This document shows, one piece after another, positions 59,526 through 64,000 of a DNA stretch of 64,000 bases. The notes beneath the pieces were generated by a model, which did not search any database, was not told where the DNA came from, and saw only the letters and a program-made list of their open reading frames with translations. The translations under genes were made by a program, and so were the position numbers. Origin of the DNA: Diphasiastrum complanatum (taxonomy: Eukaryota; Streptophyta; Lycopodiopsida; Lycopodiales; Lycopodiaceae); NCBI GenBank assembly GCA_029204225.1, contig CM055111.1, positions 28,726,340-28,790,339 on the forward strand. Reading direction: 5' to 3'. Positions within the stretch are counted from its first letter, which is position 1. The number at the start of each line of letters is the position of its first letter.

Positions 59526-59795
59526 TTAGAATTAAAGTAGAATCACTGTGCTACTGTACTGTGGGTCCTATCAGTTGATAAGGATCAGTTGGCCTCGCCA
59601 CGAGGCAAGTCGACGGGACACGCGTCCCGCCAACGGCAACCTGGGTCATGCATGGGTTGCTTGAGTGGACAACTATATGTACAGTGTAATTTCATTTTGA
59701 GGAATACAGTTGCTATGTGAGCTTGTTGTGGAGAGTGTTTTCTGTCTATGTTAATGTATAGCATTATCTGTGTTCCTGTGCAAAGCAAATTCTAA
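59526..59795 (+). repeat. 3' LTR of the copia element
   Basis: Begins TTAGAATT after polypurine GGGAGAGAG and ends AATTCTAA, a perfect 8-bp inverted pair. The outer TG/CA dinucleotides usual for LTRs are not evident. Confidence 0.8.
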
Positions 59796-60187
59796 GTTGT
59801 TCGCCATCCGTTTCCCTTGTGTTGCTTGTTATTAGCATGCTTAGAATAAGATTCTTGGTTTAGGACATTATATTACAATATACTCTTTTGATTATCTCGA
59901 GTCGAGATTTTGTTTGTGAAATAGCACTCTTTGAGAAATATTCTCTCTTAGAGGATAATCAAGTTACATAATTCTTGGTTAAAAAAGTATTGTGTACAGA
60001 TCAAGTGATATTTGTAAAAGATAGAGCTTCACGTAATGAAGTTTTGGTGAATCTTGAGTTATTCTAGATAAGAACTTAAGAATAATTGAATCTAGACGTA
60101 TTCTAAATGGGATCCTAACTTTGGAATGACACTTTGTGCCATGGCTAAAGTAAGAGCATTTTTGAATTACAATCCTTATATAGGCAC
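59796..60187. other. Spacer between two copia elements; no gene
   Basis: 392 bp of AT-rich sequence in which ATTCTTGGTT occurs twice. Nothing else was recognised. Confidence 0.5.
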
Positions 60188-60834
60188 TGTGAAGGATTTC
60201 AGATCATCATGATCCAATCCACTTGAAAGATTTTGGGTTACAAAGAGAAATACTCTACCAATCTCACCAATGTAGCAAAATCGGCATCTACACACAAAAT
60301 GAGATGCAAACTCTAAAAGAACTTGATCAAACATGAATCAAATGATAAAGTATTGTTTTTGTCCATACAAAATTAGCAAGCTAATGTTTTCACATGTGTG
60401 GATCCAAAAATAACAAATATAGATCATTCTACACATAGAATTGCATGCAATCACCAGTACAATGCACCAATGGATAGTAGAACCCAAGAGAACCATGTAT
60501 AAGCATGAAATGAGATATAGAAGAGAGAAGATATGTCTCTCCACGAGTTACATCCTTTTATAACAGGTCCAAATCCTATTTGGCCACTTGGCTTTCCCAC
60601 CGAAATGCTATCCCTACTATTTTTGGGCCTAGATTCAAAGTACCCAACATTCAAATTTGAATCTACTAAAACTCGCCTTATAACTTTCCCACACTTTCAA
60701 AAATTGTTTATTTAAATGACATTTAGACTAATGAACTTTTAAAAGTCAATCTCTACGTCTAAAAACAAAGTTGGCCTCAATATGCCAAATACGGAAATAT
60801 AACAAATATGATCAAAGTAGTTGAATCTTTCACA
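60188..60834 (-). repeat. 3' LTR of the second copia family
   Basis: 647 bp, TGTGAAAGAT...ATCCTTCACA on the minus strand, with matching inverted ends. The boundary is set by the polypurine tract at 60835. A minus-strand TTATAAAAGG near 60553-60562 is a likely TATA box. The partner LTR is not in the window. Confidence 0.7.
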
Positions 60835-62885
60835 CTCCCTCTTCAACTAGTTTTAGCATAGACTTTGATAACACTCCAAGTGATGTCCTATGCTTCATGA
60901 ACAAGTCCTTTCCCAATGATTTGGTGAAGATCTCAGCTACACATTCCCTTGAGGACACATGTTGATGCTCCACCTCATTTGCAATGACTTGCTCCCTCAC
61001 ATAATATTGCAATATCATTTCAATGAGCCATGAAGAATCACATAGAATGTAAATGAAATGATTCCTTCATGCTATCAACTTTGAAATCTCTAGAAAAATA
61101 CAGCAAACAAACAATAAATGTGAGTGATCAACATTTTCTTGCATGTTTCCTTCTTCTTTGTCCTTTGTTGCCATGTATCCACCATCAAACTCCATGAATG
61201 AGCCTCCATCTCCATCTTGCCATAAGATGCCATCATCACTTGATGACTTGGCCATGAATGAGTGACATAATGAACCTCCCATAGCTTCATTTCCATCAAC
61301 AAAACCAGTCAAGGATTCTAGTATAAATCCAACATCGAAATGATGCTCACCAATGTAGCTAGTTTTACCATATCACAATTTGCACACATCCACATGAAAA
61401 TGCTCAAACATGAGATAGTACAAGTAAAGTAGAAATGAACAACACTTTCTTGTTGCTCCTTTGACCTTAATCGAGTCTTCAACAAGCTGCAAAAATAGAT
61501 CCATAACATCTTTGCCAATTACCTCTCCTTTGATGCTCTTGACTAGCTCCAAATTGCCAACTTCCTTTTTGCCTTGTTGAAGCCCTTTGAGATCAACCTC
61601 TTGATCATCAACTTGACCATCAAAGTCATTAAACAAAATTTGTTTTCCAGATCCATTACTTGATTTTACAGCAAGATAACATCCATCCACTTGCATAGCT
61701 CCATGTACACAAGAAGATTCACAAAAAGATGTTTCACTCTTCCTAAGAGCTTGATACTCAAGATCCATTGCTTGGATCCACTCCTCTTCTTTCCTTGCTT
61801 CATCTACACTTGTAGGTTCATCAAAAGAGGTTAGGAAAGCAACATAATTTCCAAAAACTACTTGCTTACCCTTTTGATCATGTGAGCCTTGAAGGTACTT
61901 GTCTTTCCCTTGATGTTTTCCTTGTCTTTTGACGTGATGAAGGTCTATCATCATCACCATCCAAAATAGGATCCCTTTCATCAACATAAAGAATGTTAGA
62001 TCCATCCACATCACCATTAATCATGCTTGAAGACACTTTTGGAATGTTCCCCTCATCAAAGATGACATCTCTACCAACAATCACTTTGTTAGTAGAAGGA
62101 TTGTAAACCTTGTAGGCTTTACTCACCTCACTGTATCCAACAAAAATACCTCTTCTTGAAGATGGATCCTCCTTGGTCCTATCATCAAGAGTAATGTTGA
62201 CATAGCATGTGCATCTAAAGGTCCTTAGAAAGTTGACACTCGGCCTCCTCTTGAATATCATCTCAAAAGGTGTCCTTCCATCCAAAATAGCACTTGGCCA
62301 CCTATTGCACAAGAAATTGGCACACAACAAAGCTTGATCCCAAAATGGTTTTTCAAGATTAGCACTTAACCTCATGGATTTGGAACTTTCATATAAATTC
62401 CTATTCTTTCTTTCAGCCACTCCATTTTGTTGTGGGGTCCTTGATGTTGTATACTCCCTCTTGATCCCATGCTCATCACAAAAGGCCTTGAACTTGGTAG
62501 ATATGTACTCACCACCATTGTCACTCCTTAAGCACTTGATCCTTGTGGAAAATTGGTTCTCCCATTCTTGAACTTGATAAAGACATCATACACTTTATCC
62601 TTGTAGATAGATCCAACAAAATCTACTAAAATCGTCAATGAATGTTACATACATCTTAGCTCCACTATTGGTAATTGTAGTAAATCCATGAATATCCGAA
62701 TGTCCAAGTTGAAAAGGCTTTGTAGATCTAGATATAGATCTAGTATAAGGTAGTCTATGTGACTTAGACAAAGCACAAGACTCACAAACATGTTTGATGC
62801 CACTTAAGAAACTTGGAAGACCTATCACAATCTTCTTCCTAGCCATTACCTCCAATGACTTGAAGTTGAGGTGTCCCATCCTTTT
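60188..62885 (-). mobile_element. Ty1/copia LTR retrotransposon, second family, broken
   Basis: Minus-strand element. The 3' LTR is 60188-60834, preceded (in element direction) by the polypurine tract GAAGAGGGAG. Parts from the right edge: integrase zinc finger and core start (MGHLNFKSLEVMARKK, CESCALSKSHRLPY, 62880-62595), integrase C-terminal part (AERKNRNLYESSKSMRLSAN, CNRWPSAILDGRTPFEM, 62420-62150), the region leading to RT (EARKEEEWIQAMDLEYQALRK, 61790), and the RNase H end (ECVAEIFTKSLGKDLFMKHR, 60940). No gag or protease is present, and most of the RT is not recognisable. It is clearly broken. Integrase wording differs from the plus-strand copia element, so it is a separate family. 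Confidence 0.85.
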
Positions 62886-64000
62886 AACGCATCAAAGGCA
62901 AAAGCTATGTGCAAATCGACGCGGACGACAAGTGTTCCTACCAATGTCAACAATGATGCTTCATTGGACAAATGTACACTAAGCAATGGTCATAATCGTG
63001 TCTCAAGCCCATACTACTACTGTTGTATGTCATCCATTCAATCATCTGCGGAGGCCACAAGAAGCACAAGTCATCAATGAGTGAAATCCTATAGGCCTCC
63101 GTAAATTGAAGGAATCTCACGTCAATTAGAGATTGAAGTTATGAGCGCACAACCTCAAGGACAAATGTCATTTTTAAAGACAAACAATGATGACTCTTTG
63201 GAACATTATACACTGAGCATTGGTTATGAACATGTATAACACACACAAGATCCCTATCATCCCGTGTCCACACCCATTCCTTCCCCCATGTTCCACCATA
63301 TAATTAATCTTGAAGCTTTATCTCACTTTTTCCATCCATGCTTCAAGAACTCATTCCCACCTGATTGATCAATTTGAACTTGCTCTAGTTCTCAATTGAA
63401 GCACTTCGTGAAGTAGACAAGTCTACAACATCTACAACATACCAACGATACCAATTTAGATCTCCCGCTGAGCAATGACAAGTATATTACCAAAAGGACC
63501 TTGGAGGTTTTTCACAAAACAACAAGTGGTGTTTTGAAATCAAAGAAATAGACAAGTTATTCACTTGTTCACCATTCAAAGGCCACTACTATTTGAAAAG
63601 AAAAGAAAAGGGGGCAATCATTCAAGCCTATATTCCAAGCAATCCTTCATGGAGATCTCAACAATACAATTGACCTCAAAGAAGTTGTAATGCAACAATC
63701 AAAGTTCTGACAAAATCTAATTTATGTAAGTACCTAGTATTTAATCTGATGTCTCTTTTTTGCAATGATAATTGCTTTTGTAAATAACTTGTTATCAACA
63801 AGTCTTCAAACATTGAAAGACCATGTTTGGTAGAAATATAAGTTGTGCTATTGTATTTAGTTCTTCTATTCTTCTCCAAAATACAACTTCTTTTTTGCTA
63901 CAACATAACGACGTGAAACACATCGTTGACGAGTACCAAATCTAGTTCAGAGTTCGAACTTGTAAAAAGGTAAGTTTTCAAAACATTGTCATTGTTAACA
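62886..64000. other. Unrecognised region at the right edge
   Basis: No domain recognised on either strand. Two degenerate copies of an 80-90 bp segment occur at about 62926-63008 and 63160-63248 (AACAATGATG, then TTGGA, then TACACTAAGCAATGGT or TACACTGAGCATTGGT). Coding status is unknown. Confidence 0.3.

Larger units (their letters stand above)
54952..59795 (+). mobile_element. Ty1/copia LTR retrotransposon, broken
   Basis: Plus-strand element. LTR sequence lies at 54952-55169 (partial) and 59526-59795 (270 bp), followed at 55170 by TTGGTATTAGAG, a slightly altered tRNA-iMet primer site. Parts: a leader to about 55870; gag knuckle CFHCGKKGHWKSEC (56090); protease YIDSGATRHMTG (56262); integrase (HTDLCGPMRTMSLGKAF, 56862, and AFNGVVERKNRTI, 57145); RT (QMDVKSVFLNGELEKEVFMD near 58280, LYVDDLIII near 58540); and RNase H (YVDADWRGDYDDHRSTTGY near 59020, LADIFTKALVG near 59390). 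This is copia order. It carries several breaks. The LTRs differ by about 6 percent by eye, suggesting a few million years. Confidence 0.9.

Overview
The window is nuclear DNA of a land plant, most likely a seed plant. Four things suggest this: Ty3/gypsy and Ty1/copia retrotransposons nested in one another, a plant-type Helitron and hAT transposase remains, long (CT)n microsatellites, and a host gene whose short exons are split by very long, repeat-filled introns. Nothing bacterial or organellar was seen. No species can be named from the sequence.

The one host gene I can defend is a selenoprotein H-like (Rdx/SelWTH-type) nuclear redox protein on the minus strand. Exon 1 is at 43743-43349, exon 2 at 24312-24216, exon 3 at 24006-23947 and exon 4 at 21179-21099. 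The four exons join in frame at GT/AG sites into about 210 codons with an AT-hook-like core and a CKQC redox motif. Intron 1 is about 19 kb and holds a hAT transposase pseudogene, a near-complete chromovirus, a copia fragment, LINE fragments, a second chromovirus fragment in opposite orientation, a 193-bp (CT)n tract and a possible TIR element. Intron 3 (2.8 kb) holds a 769-bp non-autonomous DNA transposon with an 8-bp target duplication.

Layout. 1-14535: minus-strand Ty3/gypsy element running off the left edge, with a complete 5.5-kb non-autonomous LTR element (1655-7160) inserted in its integrase region. 14536-15147: older plus-strand gypsy relic into which the first element inserted. 15148-21098: sparse sequence with a few unrecognised ORFs and a gypsy integrase relic near 19.2-19.6 kb. 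21099-43743: the SelH-like gene. 43744-47000: its upstream region, rich in microsatellites and minisatellites. 47129-51270: decayed Helitron whose helicase half is inverted relative to its Rep half. 51445-51990: GACTCGAATTTTT minisatellite with a telomere-like core, then (AC)n. 54070-59795: copia gag fragment (minus) abutting a plus-strand copia element. 60188-62885: minus-strand copia element of another family. 62886-64000: unrecognised.

Apart from the SelH-like gene, nearly everything identified is mobile DNA or its remains. No cooperating gene cluster or clearly new system was found. The most informative items are the giant TE-filled intron of an apparently intact redox gene, the rearranged Helitron, the gag-only nested LTR element with an LTR G-box array, and a LINE that ends in a (CT)n tract. 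All calls are from reading translations and repeats by eye; no database search was possible.
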